This document shows, in pieces, positions 1 through 8,413 of a stretch of 64,000 bases of DNA; position 1 is the first letter of the stretch, and each line of letters opens with the position of its first letter. The position numbers and the translations under genes were made by a program. The notes under the pieces were generated by a model. It did no database searches and was not told the origin of the DNA. It saw only the letters and a list, made by a program, of their open reading frames with translations. The DNA is taken from NCBI RefSeq assembly GCF_051013375.1, contig NZ_CP142125.1; one strand, given 5' to 3'. Origin of the DNA: Kordia algicida. GTDB taxonomy: Bacteria; Bacteroidota; Bacteroidia; Flavobacteriales; Flavobacteriaceae.

Positions 1-957
1 TTTGATGTCAATAGTTGGAATACGCGTTTCGGTAACGAGACCTTTGATTTCTCCTGAAACTTCAAAATTTCCAGCAGTTTGTACCGTGGAAATATTTTTC
101 GCATACGCTTCTGGAATGACGGCTAAAAAGTTTTTAAAATCGGAAGAAGGTGTTTGCAAACTAATGTCAACTTCTTGCGAATCAGGATTTACTTTTACAA
201 AACCTTCAAACTTTAGTGGCAACTGATTTACCAACGCTTCGTTTTCTAAAAATGTATATTTTCCATTTTCTAAATCCATTCCAATGAGTGCATCTAGTTT
301 TATGTGCTGTTTGTCAATATAGTTCATGTCACCTATAGCAAACGAAACCAATGCATCTGTTTGTGTATCAAGCTCAGAAGTAGCTAATGAGAAATCGCCA
401 AAACCTTCATGTTGCACATCTTTTAGCGCAAGTAGCGTTTTACTTTTTGCATCAAAATAGTTGATGTCGGTATTTAGAATATGATAATTGTCTATTTTGA
501 ACTTAAAATCAGATGTTTTAGATACATTTTCAGGAGTTTCAGTCGTGTTGGGTTTTGCAATGTCATAATTAGCATTTCCGCTTTCATCAACTTGAATATT
601 TAATTTTGCATTATCAATCGTAAAACTATATACTTGAATCGCTTCATCAGTACCTTTAAAGAGTTCACCAATTGCTGTCGTGATTGCTACTTCTTTACCA
701 TAAAAAAGTGTGTCATTTTCAAAAGGTGCGTTATTGATAACTTCTACATCTTCTAACACAATAGAAGCTTTTGGGAAATTTCTAAAAAAGCTTACATCAG
801 CATCTGTAAAATCAACCTGTGCATTTACATTTTTATTGATGTTATCTTTCACCATTGCAATAATTTTACCTTTAAATAGATACGGTGTAACTGCCAAAGC
901 GATTATTAGAACTAGAAGTGTAATTCCTGTTATTTTTAATATTTTTTTCACTTTCAT
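1..957 (-). CDS. AsmA-like envelope protein, partial (C-terminus outside window)
   Basis: Reading the minus strand from the ATG at 957 gives at least 319 uninterrupted codons running off the window edge. The N-terminus MKVKKILKITGITLLVLII is a short basic stretch plus one membrane segment. It is followed by a beta-rich region with phrases typical of AsmA-family proteins, such as DADVSFFRNFPKASI and an LEDVEV stretch. AsmA-like proteins are inner-membrane-anchored periplasmic proteins linked to outer-membrane assembly or lipid transfer; that role is family knowledge. No terminator or partner gene is visible upstream. The family call is fairly sure, the exact function is not. Confidence 0.7.
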   Translation of the reverse strand, partial: MKVKKILKITGITLLVLIIALAVTPYLFKGKIIAMVKDNINKNVNAQVDFTDADVSFFRNFPKASIVLEDVEVINNAPFENDTLFYGKEVAITTAIGELFKGTDEAIQVYSFTIDNAKLNIQVDESGNANYDIAKPNTTETPENVSKTSDFKFKIDNYHILNTDINYFDAKSKTLLALKDVQHEGFGDFSLATSELDTQTDALVSFAIGDMNYIDKQHIKLDALIGMDLENGKYTFLENEALVNQLPLKFEGFVKVNPDSQEVDISLQTPSSDFKNFLAVIPEAYAKNISTVQTAGNFEVSGEIKGLVTETRIPTIDIK

Positions 958-1119
958 AAACTCATTTTTTTCTGCTACTTCGAATAAAGTAAAAATTTAA
1001 AAAATTTCTGTTAAGAAGGTGATAAATTTTTAGAATTGAATCATTTGAGTCAATATCTACATTGATCGCGTTAGTTGTAAAATGCAATGAAAGCTTTTTT
1101 CTGCCAAAATGGGTTTCGC

Positions 1120-1836
1120 TTAAGCGGAATACGTATCTAAGTTAATTTCTTCTCCAACTTTTAACTTAAAGCGTTTTCTGAACACATAAACAATTAGATA
1201 CAAAAAAGGTGTGTCTAGAAAAGCAACTAAAACTTTAAAGATAAAACCACTAGCGATGAGTCCTAAATACAAATCCCAAGGTAAAATTTCAAATACACAT
1301 AAAAGCGTGATGACAGAAAATGTGTCTACAAATTGTGAAGCGAACGTAGAAAAGTTATTTCGCAACCATAAATGTTTTCCTTTGGTCAGTTTTTTCCAAA
1401 AATGATACAGTTGAATGTCAATAAATTGTGCAAATAAATAGGAAAGCATAGAAGCAAAAACTGCTAGAGATGTATTGCCGAATACTTTTGAAAACGTTTC
1501 GTCATTTATGGGTGAATTATCTAAGGCAGGAACACTTTGGGAAACATAAATGATTCCTAAGGAGAAAAACGACGCAAAAATACCAGCAATAACTACTTGA
1601 TTAGCTTTCTTTTTACCATAAATCTCTGAAATGGCATCTGTGATTAAAAATGTTAATGGATATGGTAACAAACCAACAGAAAGTTTGAATAAGCGTTCAC
1701 CAAAAACTTCCATTTCAAATGGATACCAATAGAAAAACTTTTGAAAAATTAAGTTAGAAACTACTAAGGAAGTTATGAAAAGCGCAGCTAAATATAGGTA
1801 GATTTTAGCGGCTAGTTTTTTGTCGGCTACTGTCAT
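1120..1836 (-). CDS. yhhQ: Queuosine precursor transporter (YhhQ/VUT family)
   Basis: The 238-residue protein is almost wholly hydrophobic, with about six membrane segments. Around residues 57-75 it carries the family signature: a PLTFLITDAISEIYGKKKA stretch inside a membrane helix, matching the D...E.YG pattern of YhhQ-type carriers. The family imports the queuosine precursors preQ0/preQ1 for tRNA modification. Length fits the usual 210-240 residues. It stands alone between the AsmA-like gene on the same strand (about 160 bp apart) and a divergent peptide gene. No queuosine biosynthesis gene or preQ1 riboswitch is visible nearby, so the substrate rests on the family only. Confidence 0.8.
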   Translation of the reverse strand: MTVADKKLAAKIYLYLAALFITSLVVSNLIFQKFFYWYPFEMEVFGERLFKLSVGLLPYPLTFLITDAISEIYGKKKANQVVIAGIFASFFSLGIIYVSQSVPALDNSPINDETFSKVFGNTSLAVFASMLSYLFAQFIDIQLYHFWKKLTKGKHLWLRNNFSTFASQFVDTFSVITLLCVFEILPWDLYLGLIASGFIFKVLVAFLDTPFLYLIVYVFRKRFKLKVGEEINLDTYSA

Positions 1837-1902
1837 TTGGTAAAGATACTAAACTTTCTTCGATGTCATTTGTGGCGATTTTAAAATCAGATCAAAAGTA
1901 AC

Positions 1903-1941
1903 AGTCGTAATATATAAATTACGAGTCGTTATTTATAAATG
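1903..1941 (+). promoter_or_regulatory. Direct-repeat operator candidate upstream of the lanthipeptide-like gene
   Basis: Two copies of AGTCGTWATWTATAAAT lie at 1903-1919 and 1924-1940. They match at 15 of 17 positions and have a 21-bp period, two helical turns. They end 15 bases before the -33 element of the predicted promoter, where an activator dimer would sit. Paired direct repeats of this period are typical of LytTR-type response-regulator sites in bacteriocin regulons; the regulator here is unknown. Confidence 0.5.
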
Positions 1942-1956
1942 ACTGATTATAAGTGT

Positions 1957-1987
1957 TTTGATTTGATTTTGTGGGAATGTAGATTTG
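1957..1987 (+). promoter_or_regulatory. Bacteroidota-type promoter of the lanthipeptide-like gene
   Basis: TTTG at 1957-1960 is followed by a spacer of exactly 19 bases and TAGATTTG at 1980-1987, matching the primary sigma consensus of this phylum (TTTG-N19-TAnnTTTG). Transcription would start near 1994, leaving a leader of about 23 bases before the ATG at 2017. It is the best promoter match in the window. Confidence 0.7.
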
Positions 1988-2016
1988 TTTCAATATTAAT
2001 CACAAACTTTTATATT

Positions 2017-2181
2017 ATGAAGAAAAAAGGATTTAAAAACTTGTCCCTAAACAAAAAATCAGTTTCTAATTTATCAAACATGAGTGAGAGATTAAAAGGA
2101 GGAACTGGCTCTGTTGAAACGTGTACAGGTTGGGCTAGTTGTGGTAATTGTACAGTTGACTGTGGAAACCAATCCTTATGA
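2017..2181 (+). CDS. Orphan class I lanthipeptide-like precursor peptide
   Basis: This encodes a 54-residue peptide. Residues 1-29 form a leader with FKNLSLNKKSVSNL, very close to the LSLNKKTIxxL signature of Bacteroidota class I lanthipeptide precursors, ending in Lys-Gly-Gly (27-29). The core (30-54) has four cysteines at 36, 42, 45 and 49 among several Ser/Thr, enough for up to four thioether rings. An upstream in-frame ATG at 1939 is rejected because the promoter's predicted start lies downstream of it. The gene is followed by a bidirectional terminator, so it is a single-gene unit. No LanB, LanC, protease or exporter gene lies within the window; modification enzymes, if any, must be elsewhere. 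Confidence 0.75.
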   Translation: MKKKGFKNLSLNKKSVSNLSNMSERLKGGTGSVETCTGWASCGNCTVDCGNQSL

Positions 2182-2264
2182 AAGTGTTCAGCTTTGCTGG
2201 CATTCGTTAAATATTGGACCACTTCCATGTAACCAAAACAAAAAGTAAGCCGCAGTAGAAACAA

Positions 2265-2296
2265 AAAAAGCCTTTCCAGAAACAGAAAGGCTTTTT
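2265..2296. terminator. Bidirectional terminator between the peptide gene and sppA
   Basis: Arms at 2265-2276 and 2285-2296 pair perfectly over 12 bp with an 8-base loop. An A-run on the left and a T-run on the right mean it can end transcription of the plus-strand peptide gene and of minus-strand sppA, which stops at 2319. Confidence 0.85.
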
Positions 2297-2318
2297 CATG
2301 TGATTAATAACTAACAAA

Positions 2319-4088
2319 TTATTTAATCTCAATTTCATACGGTAATAACAATTGTGGACCTTCCATCTTTGTTATTTGCTTCATTTTTTGAAGAATTAAA
2401 TAGTTTTTATCACCCAATTCTTCTTTCATCATTTCTTCTTTACTTTGGATGAATCCGCCTGTAAATTGATTTAAGATGCTTTCTAAATCTTTTTCATATA
2501 CAGGTAATTCTTCAATTTTATACTCTGTCATGTCAGCAGCATCTGCGGCAGCTTGTAATGCCATATCTAGTCCGCCAATTTCATCGACCAAACCAATTTT
2601 AATAGCGTCGTTTCCTGTCCAAACACGACCTTGACCAATTTCGTCTACCGCTTCTTGCGTCATTCCACGTCCGTCAGCAACACGTTGTGTAAACAAGTCA
2701 TAAATATCTTCAATTCCTTCTTTTATCAACGCACGTTGTTCGTCGCTCATTGGTTCAAATATGCTGTAATCAACAGCATTTTTATTGGTCCCTACTTGTT
2801 CAGCATTGATTCCTAAATCTTCTGCGAGTTTGTGCATATTCGGAATCGTTCCAAAAACGCCAATACTTCCCGTAATAGTATTTGGTTCGGCATAAATTTT
2901 ATCTGCGTTACAAGCAATATAATATCCGCCAGAAGCGGCTAAATCTCCCATAGAAACAATGACAGGTTTTTCCTTTTTAGTCAATTCAATTTCTCTCCAA
3001 ATTAACTCACTTGCCAGAGCACTTCCACCAGGAGAATTTACACGTAATACAATTGCTTTTACGTTTTCATCTTCTCTTGCTTCTTTCAACGCTTTGTTTA
3101 TCACACCTTGTCCGATAAAATTTTCATTACCTTCGGCATACATAATTTGACCCTGTGCATAAATAACAGCGATTTTTTCGTCACTTTTCTTTACTGTTGG
3201 TTTTTTATCAGCAGTATACTCGGCATAATCATAAATGTTCACTCGGTTGATGTCACTATTTTCGCCCATTGCATATTGAATTCCCGCTTCATATTCGTCT
3301 TCATAACCAATTTTATCAATTAATTTTACATTCAAAGCTCGTGTTGCGGTTCTTCCTGCGAGTTCGTCTGCTAAGGTATTTAAGTGATCTGATGAAAGGT
3401 TTCTGCTTTCAGCAATTTCAGTACGCATTTCGTCCCAAATTGATTGTAAAAACACAGAAATTTGCTCACGATTCGCTTCACTCATTTCCTGATTTAAATA
3501 TCCTTCAACAGCACTTTTATATTTTCCGTGACGAATCACTTCCATTTTTATACCGTATTTCTCTTGAAAATCTTTGTAATACATGCGTTCCATCGATAAA
3601 CCTTTAAAATCCAATCCGCCAACAGGATTCAGATATACAGTATCTGCTACAGAGTTTAAGTAATAATCTTTTTGAGAATAATAATCACCATAAGAAACGA
3701 TGAATTTGCCGGATTCTTTAAATGCTAATAAAGCATCACGCAACGCTTTTGTTTGCGCCATTCCAGCTTGAAGTGTATTGTTTTTGATAGAAATTCCTTT
3801 AATCTTATCGTCATCTTTTGCATAGTGAATTGCGTCAATAATATTGAACAATCCGTCGTGCACTTGATCTTGAGGATAAAAAGGAACTTTACTAAAATCA
3901 AATCTTCCTGCGTAATCGTCAATTGGAGCATCAAGATTCAATTCTATAATGGAATTGCTTTTTACGGAAACAATATTTTTATCAGATCCTGCGCTTGCAA
4001 AAACGAAAATCAGTAACAATAAAAAACAAAGTCCGAAGAAAACACCAATTCCAACAACTGTTGAAAGTACTCGTTTAAAAAAATTCAT
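2319..4088 (-). CDS. sppA: Signal peptide peptidase SppA, 67K type
   Basis: The 589-residue protein is a two-domain SppA, an inner-membrane serine/lysine protease that degrades cleaved signal peptides. It has an N-terminal membrane anchor (about 9-33). The general-base lysine is K191 in YKSAVEGY and the nucleophile is probably S386 in GDLAASGGYY; both match the E. coli K209/S409 motifs. A second ClpP-like half holds NSPGGSALASE. The ATG at 4088 is chosen over the longer frame from 4160 because it puts the basic-hydrophobic signal anchor (MNFFKRVL) at the N-terminus and lies behind a TACTTTTG element. Length is close to the 600-620 of the family. Confidence 0.93.
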   Translation of the reverse strand: MNFFKRVLSTVVGIGVFFGLCFLLLLIFVFASAGSDKNIVSVKSNSIIELNLDAPIDDYAGRFDFSKVPFYPQDQVHDGLFNIIDAIHYAKDDDKIKGISIKNNTLQAGMAQTKALRDALLAFKESGKFIVSYGDYYSQKDYYLNSVADTVYLNPVGGLDFKGLSMERMYYKDFQEKYGIKMEVIRHGKYKSAVEGYLNQEMSEANREQISVFLQSIWDEMRTEIAESRNLSSDHLNTLADELAGRTATRALNVKLIDKIGYEDEYEAGIQYAMGENSDINRVNIYDYAEYTADKKPTVKKSDEKIAVIYAQGQIMYAEGNENFIGQGVINKALKEAREDENVKAIVLRVNSPGGSALASELIWREIELTKKEKPVIVSMGDLAASGGYYIACNADKIYAEPNTITGSIGVFGTIPNMHKLAEDLGINAEQVGTNKNAVDYSIFEPMSDEQRALIKEGIEDIYDLFTQRVADGRGMTQEAVDEIGQGRVWTGNDAIKIGLVDEIGGLDMALQAAADAADMTEYKIEELPVYEKDLESILNQFTGGFIQSKEEMMKEELGDKNYLILQKMKQITKMEGPQLLLPYEIEIK

Positions 4089-4116
4089 AGCGTATATATT
4101 TATGTAAGCCTTTTGG

Positions 4117-4124
4117 CAAAAGTA
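4117..4124 (-). promoter_or_regulatory. Putative -7 element of sppA
   Basis: On the minus strand this reads TACTTTTG, matching TAnnTTTG, 28 bases before the sppA ATG. No clear -33 TTTG is present at the expected spacing. Confidence 0.4.
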
Positions 4125-4301
4125 TTTATTAATTGAATAACTAGAAAGTAAGTGTGACAAATTGTTAAAATGTTACACTTTTTAAGAAATAAATAACAGA
4201 ATCTTTTTAAAGTTAGAAATAAAGCGACTTTTCATCAATTGATACATGCTAAAAAAGAACGGCAAATGTAATTTTTGCAAAAGCGATCCGTATATTTTGA
4301 C

Positions 4302-4309
4302 TATATTTG
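4302..4309 (+). promoter_or_regulatory. Putative -7 element of folK-dNK
   Basis: TATATTTG matches TAnnTTTG 33 bases before the start codon. The nearest upstream TTTG (4274-4277) is 24 bases away, slightly longer than ideal. Confidence 0.4.
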
Positions 4310-4342
4310 GCGCAGCTATTTTTTGGCTAAAAACCTATTCAA

Positions 4343-5476
4343 TTGCATCCAAACTTGTTACACACTACATATATATCTATCGGAAGTAATGTTGGCGACA
4401 AACGAGCGTATTTACAACAAGCCATTCAGCAACTTTCTGCGAATGTTGGTCGTGTGGTAAAAATTTCTCCGATATACGAAACGCCAGCTTGGGGTTTTGA
4501 AGGCAGCGACTTTTACAATGCCTGTTTGTGTATTGCTACAGCGTTGTCTCCTGCTGAAATGATGTCTGAAATTTTAGAAATTGAAGTGACGCTTGGTCGT
4601 GTAAGAAGTGCTAAAAAAGGCTATCAAAATAGAACAATTGATATTGATATTATTTTCTATGAAGATGAAAGCATGCAAACGGATTTGTTAGTGTTGCCGC
4701 ATCCGTTGGCACATGAACGTAAATTTGTCATGCAACCATTGAGTGATATTGCGCCGAGTAAAATTCATCCAACGTATAAAAAAACAGTTTCGCAATTGAA
4801 TGAAATGATAGTTGCAGACGGAATTCAGAAAAGTGAAGAAACCTTGCAAAATCCGGATGGTAAAAAGAATTTTTCTCGCTTTAATTACATTGCCATAGAA
4901 GGCAACATTGGTGCGGGAAAAACCTCGTTAGCCACTAAAATTGCTGAAGATTTCAATGGAAAATTGATTTTAGAGCGTTTTGCAGACAATCCGTTTTTGC
5001 CTAAATTCTATGAAGACAACAGTCGTTATGCATTTCCACTAGAAATGTCGTTCTTGGCAGATCGGTATCAGCAAATTTCAGACGATTTAGCGCAGTTAGA
5101 TTTGTTTAAAGATTTTATTGTGTCAGATTATGATGTGGTAAAATCGCTCATTTTTGCCAAAGTGACGTTGCAAAACGAAGAATACAAACTCTATAGAAAA
5201 CTGTTTGATATCATGTACAAGGAAATTCCGAAGCCTGATTTATACATATATCTATATCAAAACACGGAACGTTTGTTAAAAAATATCAAAAAACGCGGAC
5301 GTGATTATGAACAAAAAATTCCTTCGGAATATCTAGAAAAAATTAACAATGGATATCTGGAGTTCATCCGAACACACAAAGACTTAAATGTAAAAATCAT
5401 TGATGTTTCTGATTTAGATTTTGTTGCCAATGCGAATGATTATCAGAAGATTATTTCGGAAATTCATGAAGCGTAG
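4343..5476 (+). CDS. folK: Bifunctional HPPK (FolK) - deoxynucleoside kinase fusion
   Basis: The 377-residue protein joins two enzymes. Residues about 8-155 are 6-hydroxymethyl-7,8-dihydropterin pyrophosphokinase of folate synthesis, with ISIGSNVGD at the N-terminus and the Mg-binding RTIDIDI motif (97-103; D100, D102). Residues about 180-377 are a deoxynucleoside kinase of the dCK/dGK fold, with P-loop GNIGAGKT (187-194), ERFADNPFL after it, and an arginine-rich lid near KKRGRDYEQ. The second half would phosphorylate deoxynucleosides for salvage. Both halves keep their key residues. The linker (about 155-178) is charged. This fusion is, to my knowledge, usual in flavobacteria. Confidence 0.92.
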   Translation: MHPNLLHTTYISIGSNVGDKRAYLQQAIQQLSANVGRVVKISPIYETPAWGFEGSDFYNACLCIATALSPAEMMSEILEIEVTLGRVRSAKKGYQNRTIDIDIIFYEDESMQTDLLVLPHPLAHERKFVMQPLSDIAPSKIHPTYKKTVSQLNEMIVADGIQKSEETLQNPDGKKNFSRFNYIAIEGNIGAGKTSLATKIAEDFNGKLILERFADNPFLPKFYEDNSRYAFPLEMSFLADRYQQISDDLAQLDLFKDFIVSDYDVVKSLIFAKVTLQNEEYKLYRKLFDIMYKEIPKPDLYIYLYQNTERLLKNIKKRGRDYEQKIPSEYLEKINNGYLEFIRTHKDLNVKIIDVSDLDFVANANDYQKIISEIHEA

Positions 5477-5504
5477 GCTTCGACTCCGCTCAGCCTACTT
5501 TTTT
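5473..5504 (+). terminator. Terminator overlapping the folK-dNK stop codon
   Basis: Arms 5473-5479 and 5492-5498 pair over 7 bp around a 12-base loop and are followed by six T. The left arm begins inside the TAG stop codon. The rest of the gap to 5779 (about 275 bases) holds nothing I can identify except GATTCGCTTTGCTCA at 5506-5520, whose complement nearly recurs at 39808. Confidence 0.75.
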
Positions 5505-5779
5505 AGATTCGCTTTGCTCATTGTTAAAATAAACATTATTAAAATGCACAAAGGGTTCATTTATTTTTTTAGCAGTTAGATATGAAGAATTTTCAAAGCT
5601 GATCTCAATACAATTTTTCTGCGTTTTACTGCGAAAAATCACTCTGACGTTTTGGAAAGTTTTAGATATTTATATTGAATTCATCTTTTCCGTGCAACGA
5701 AATAATTCGTACTATATCTCACAAGAAAAAACGCAAAGTCAATCCAATTATAAAATTGAAACATTTTCAAATTAGCACC

Positions 5780-6574
5780 TTAAGAAATCGCCAAACTCAC
5801 CACCAAACCTTCATTTCCACGCACATTAAAAACGGTATTATCTTCAAAAATTAAATATTGTCCTTTAATTCCTTTTAAAACACCAGAATAATTAGGCGTT
5901 TTGATGAGGTTTAAACTTTTTACCTTTTTAGGATACGACAATACAGGAAAATCTAATTCTACCACTTCCCTATTTGCTAAATAATAATCTTGTGCTTCTT
6001 CGGGAATGAATTGTTGCAATGCTTCTTTTTTTGCTAACAAATCTGCATCTTCATTTAAGTTTTGAAGCATTTTTCGCCAATTTGTCTTATCAGATACATG
6101 CGATTTTAAAGCAACTTCCGTAATTCCCGCCAAATATCTGTTGGGAACTTCCACAATTTCTACAGCTTTTACAGCTCCTTGATCTATCCAACGCGTAGGA
6201 ACTTGCGGTTTGCGCGTAACACCAACTTTTATTTCGCTAGACAACGCCAAATACACAATATGCGGTTGTAATTGTACTTTTTTCTCGTATGCCAAATCAC
6301 GATCTTCAACATCCAAATGTGCGGTGCTCAATTCAGGACGCATAATCCAATCGCCTGCCGTTGGAATTTCAAAAAAACAACTCTTACAAAATCCTTGGCG
6401 GTAAATTTGCTTCTCCAAATGACAATTTAGGCATTCAAATTTTTCAAAATTCAAGGTCAGTGTTTTATTAAGTAATTGATTCATATTCAGGAAATCATCT
6501 TCAAAATTTAGGTAATATTGAATCGGTTTTCCAAACTCCGTTTGCATTTTTGTTAAAACACCTTGATACATCAT
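5780..6574 (-). CDS. DUF2797 family protein with zinc-ribbon-like motif
   Basis: The 264-residue protein is recognised as DUF2797 by its order of motifs. Four cysteines (48, 51, 63, 66) form CxxC-x11-CxxC, likely a zinc knuckle, followed by IMRPELSTAHLDVEDRD. Then comes a VYLALSSEIKVGVTRK segment with Arg and Trp (TRWIDQGA), which recalls the start of a GIY-YIG-like fold. Biochemical function is unknown to me. It is soluble, with no signal peptide. Two adjacent ATG codons allow a start one residue later. It is convergent with folK-dNK and divergent from the GH3 gene, so it is probably transcribed alone. Confidence 0.75.
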   Translation of the reverse strand: MMYQGVLTKMQTEFGKPIQYYLNFEDDFLNMNQLLNKTLTLNFEKFECLNCHLEKQIYRQGFCKSCFFEIPTAGDWIMRPELSTAHLDVEDRDLAYEKKVQLQPHIVYLALSSEIKVGVTRKPQVPTRWIDQGAVKAVEIVEVPNRYLAGITEVALKSHVSDKTNWRKMLQNLNEDADLLAKKEALQQFIPEEAQDYYLANREVVELDFPVLSYPKKVKSLNLIKTPNYSGVLKGIKGQYLIFEDNTVFNVRGNEGLVVSLAIS

Positions 6575-6705
6575 TAAAGATTTTTGCTATTTTTATTCAC
6601 TTAAAGTATGATTGCTTCCGAAGAAGATCGATGACGAATGTAAAAAACTTTTCGCGAGTAGCCATATTTTAACAACTAAAATCACAACCGAATAATCTTT
6701 TAAAA

Positions 6706-8226
6706 ATGCCGATACCATTAGTAAATTCTATCGCTTCTTGGTTTTTAAAAAAACGCATCTCCCAAATAGAGCTTTTTTTAAGCAACCCAAACGAAGTTCA
6801 GCTAGAACTGCTCATGTCATTAATTACAACGGCGAAAAAGACTGAAATCGGGAAACAGTACGATTTTGCTTCTATTACCGACTACAAAACTTTCTCTGAA
6901 CGCATTCCGGTAACAAGATACGAAGACATTCAACCTATGATTGAACGTTCCCGCAAAGGCGAATCGAATATTTTTTGGCCAAAACCTATTAAATGGTTTG
7001 CTAAATCGAGCGGAACGACCAATGCAAAAAGTAAATTTATTCCTGTAAGTGATGATTCTTTAGAATTGTGTCATTATGCCGCGAGTAAAGATCTGCTTTG
7101 CATGTATTTGAACAATAATGAAGGTTCGCAGATGTTTAATGGAAAAAGTTTGCGTTTGGGCGGAAGTAAAGAATTATATGAGCAAAACGGAACATTTTAC
7201 GGTGATTTATCAGCAATTTTAATAGATAATTTACCGCTTTGGGCGGAATTTAGCAGTACGCCGAGCAATAAAGTATCGCTTATGGGCGATTGGGAAATTA
7301 AGATTGATGCAATTATTAAAGAAACATTACGCGAAAACGTGACGAGTTTGGCTGGCGTTCCTTCGTGGATGCTCGTTTTATTAAATGAAGTATTGGAGCA
7401 GACTCAGAAGGCAAATTTATTTGAAGTTTGGGAAAATTTAGAAGTGTATTTTCACGGTGGTGTAAGTTTTGCTCCGTATGAAGAACAGTACCGAAACTTG
7501 TTGCCCAAACCTGAATTTAAATATTACGAAATTTACAATGCTTCCGAAGGTTTCTTTGCCATTCAAGATCAGAATGACTCTGATGAACTTTTATTAATGT
7601 TGGATTACGGCATTTTTTACGAGTTCATTCCGATGGAAACTTTTCATACTCCGAATCAAAAAGTAATTCCGTTAGCTGACGTAGAAGTTGGACAAAATTA
7701 TGCCGTTGTTATTACGACCAATGCAGGTTTGTGGCGTTATATGATTGGCGATACCGTTCGATTTACCTCAACAAAACCACATCGTATAAAAGTTACAGGA
7801 AGAACAAAACATCATATTAATGTATTTGGTGAAGAATTAATCATCGAAAACGCAGAAGATGCGCTAAAGAGAGTTTGTGCCGCTACCAAATCTAAAATTG
7901 TAGAATATACTGCCGGTCCTGTTTTTATGGAAGGAAACGAAAAAGGTGCACATGAGTGGATTGTGGAGTTTAAAAAATTACCAGAAAACATTGATGAATT
8001 TGCTTTTTTGCTGGATGAAGCACTTCAGAATATCAATTCTGACTACGAAGCAAAACGTTTTAATAATATTACTTTAAACAGTTTAAAATTGCACGTAGCA
8101 CGCACAGGATTATTTTATGATTGGCTAAAAAAGAATGACAAACTTGGTGGACAGCATAAAATTCCACGATTGTCCAATCAACGTGATTACTTGGACGAAT
8201 TACTACAAATGAATCGAAAATCGTAA
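6706..8226 (+). CDS. GH3-family acyl-adenylating enzyme
   Basis: The 506-residue protein shows the three ATP/AMP-binding motifs of the GH3 (auxin-responsive promoter) branch of the ANL superfamily: SSGTT at 101-105, YNASEG at 277-282 and GLWRYMIGDTVRF at 341-353. A C-terminal lid begins near TGRTKHHINVFGEE. Plant GH3 enzymes adenylate a carboxylic acid and join it to an amino acid. Bacterial members are widespread in Bacteroidota with unknown substrates, so the acid and the amine here are open. Length is somewhat shorter than plant GH3 (about 580-610). No neighbour gives a pathway clue. Confidence 0.85.
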   Translation: MPIPLVNSIASWFLKKRISQIELFLSNPNEVQLELLMSLITTAKKTEIGKQYDFASITDYKTFSERIPVTRYEDIQPMIERSRKGESNIFWPKPIKWFAKSSGTTNAKSKFIPVSDDSLELCHYAASKDLLCMYLNNNEGSQMFNGKSLRLGGSKELYEQNGTFYGDLSAILIDNLPLWAEFSSTPSNKVSLMGDWEIKIDAIIKETLRENVTSLAGVPSWMLVLLNEVLEQTQKANLFEVWENLEVYFHGGVSFAPYEEQYRNLLPKPEFKYYEIYNASEGFFAIQDQNDSDELLLMLDYGIFYEFIPMETFHTPNQKVIPLADVEVGQNYAVVITTNAGLWRYMIGDTVRFTSTKPHRIKVTGRTKHHINVFGEELIIENAEDALKRVCAATKSKIVEYTAGPVFMEGNEKGAHEWIVEFKKLPENIDEFAFLLDEALQNINSDYEAKRFNNITLNSLKLHVARTGLFYDWLKKNDKLGGQHKIPRLSNQRDYLDELLQMNRKS

Positions 8227-8364
8227 CTATTTAAAAATCAAATGAAAAGCTTTTTCTATAGGTAAAAACACCTGTTTTTTATACCACTGAACTCCCATTT
8301 TGTACTACTCATCGAATTTATACGTCATTTGACCAATAAAATACAGGCTACTGAATTGCTGCGT

Positions 8365-8372
8365 TATATTTG
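8365..8372 (+). promoter_or_regulatory. Putative -7 element of the OmpA-family gene
   Basis: TATATTTG matches TAnnTTTG 41 bases before the ATG at 8414. No convincing -33 element is seen. Confidence 0.4.
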
Positions 8373-8413
8373 GTGTATCAGATTATTAACAATTTACAAT
8401 ACCAAATTTTAAA

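Noticed and set aside
2010..2264. 84-codon open frame on the minus strand across the lanthipeptide-like gene
   Set aside because: It is antisense to a gene with a consensus promoter and terminator, includes part of that promoter's transcript, and resembles no family.
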